Notes under the pieces: model-generated | What the model saw: the letters and a program-made list of their open reading frames with translations, nothing else | What the model was told of the DNA's origin: nothing | Database searches by the model: none | Position numbers and translations under genes: made by a program | Source: CAVTBT01 sp963733065 | Lineage (GTDB): Bacteria > Actinomycetota > Thermoleophilia > Gaiellales > Gaiellaceae | Direction of reading: 5' to 3' | DNA length: 64,000 nt | Assembly (NCBI GenBank): GCA_963733065.1 | Contig: CAVTBT010000004.1 | Coordinates: 310,001-374,000 of the forward strand | Part shown: positions 63,923 to 64,000 of the stretch, piece after piece | Layout: every line of letters begins with the position of its first letter | Position numbering within the stretch: the first letter of the stretch is position 1

Positions 63923-64000
63923 CCCTGCGAGAGCAGCCACAGTCCTCCCACCGTGTAGACGACCATCAGCGCGAGCATCGCGTACTGCGAGCGTAGCGCC
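63919..64000 (-). CDS. C-terminal end of a membrane protein, truncated by the window
   Basis: Only the last ~26 residues are visible: ALRSQYAMLALMVVYTVGGLWLLSQG followed by TGA at 63919. It is one transmembrane helix. It is coupled by a GTGA overlap to the small membrane protein. The family cannot be told from this piece. Confidence 0.6.
   Translation of the reverse strand, partial: ALRSQYAMLALMVVYTVGGLWLLSQG

Overview
The window is strongly GC-rich and carries F420-dependent luciferase-like genes, SARP (BTAD) regulators, an RskA-type anti-sigma factor, a PASTA-containing penicillin-binding protein, frequent GTG starts and many 4-nt stop/start overlaps. This points to an Actinomycetota chromosome, possibly a deep class such as Thermoleophilia (Gaiellales-like). 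The phylum is well supported by gene content; the class is an inference that the complete 16S gene (34737-36283, minus) can settle.

Layout. 1-8.2 kb: a tightly overlapped minus-strand operon (F420 LLM oxidoreductase, SAM methyltransferase, M20 peptidase, FAH-family hydrolase, cut by the left edge), a small secreted repeat protein and a divergent SARP/ATPase/TPR regulator. 7.8-15.2 kb: a molybdenum hydroxylase operon (medium, small and large subunits, CoxG-like protein, cupin) divergent from a phytoene-desaturase-like oxidoreductase and a xylose-isomerase-like protein. 15.2-20.3 kb: a second SARP regulator and a badly frameshifted cyclase/ATPase regulator. 20.3-24.8 kb: a LysM/SLT peptidoglycan hydrolase, flavin reductase, cupin, lipoprotein, VOC protein, small proteins and tRNA-Asn. 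24.8-31.3 kb: GT87-like transferase, dnaG, dgt, SDR, phosphatase and M48 peptidase. 31.3-36.6 kb: a complete minus-strand rRNA operon (16S-23S-5S) with no tRNA in the spacer. 36.6-48.2 kb: tyrS and a nickel/cobalt block (His-rich protein, CbiO, CbiQ, PDGLE protein, CbiM, Fur-family regulator, NicO protein, TPR protein, two DUF4331 proteins, ECF sigma and anti-sigma). 48.3-64 kb: recQ, PBP, 3-methyladenine glycosylase, MFS, DUF427, M2-type peptidase, aminotransferases, serA, YbaK, a membrane protein, an Rpf-like protein and the start of another membrane operon.

Three regulatory patterns stand out. (1) Five promoters in the 41-47 kb block share the same two-part element, [CT]GAACC - exactly 16 nt - CGAA[CT][AC]. 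They precede the sigma factor gene, both DUF4331 genes, the TPR-NicO pair and the Fur-CbiM operon, which suggests one ECF-sigma regulon that ties the DUF4331 proteins to nickel/cobalt transport. (2) The perfect palindrome TGACATGTCA occurs at three promoters that serve five oxidative/catabolic transcription units (LLM operon, molybdenum hydroxylase and desaturase, flavin reductase and cupin), which suggests a dispersed catabolic regulon. (3) Heptamer direct repeats at about 11-bp spacing, of the SARP-operator type, lie between the first SARP gene and the divergent gene for a secreted protein with three 16-residue repeats.

Several otherwise conserved genes (dgt, M48 peptidase, GT87, cupin, first SARP, sugar isomerase) are split by single frameshifts. 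Their number, and the presence of dgt among them, suggest residual indel errors in the assembly rather than mass gene decay; the cyclase/ATPase gene, with seven or more breaks, may be a true pseudogene.
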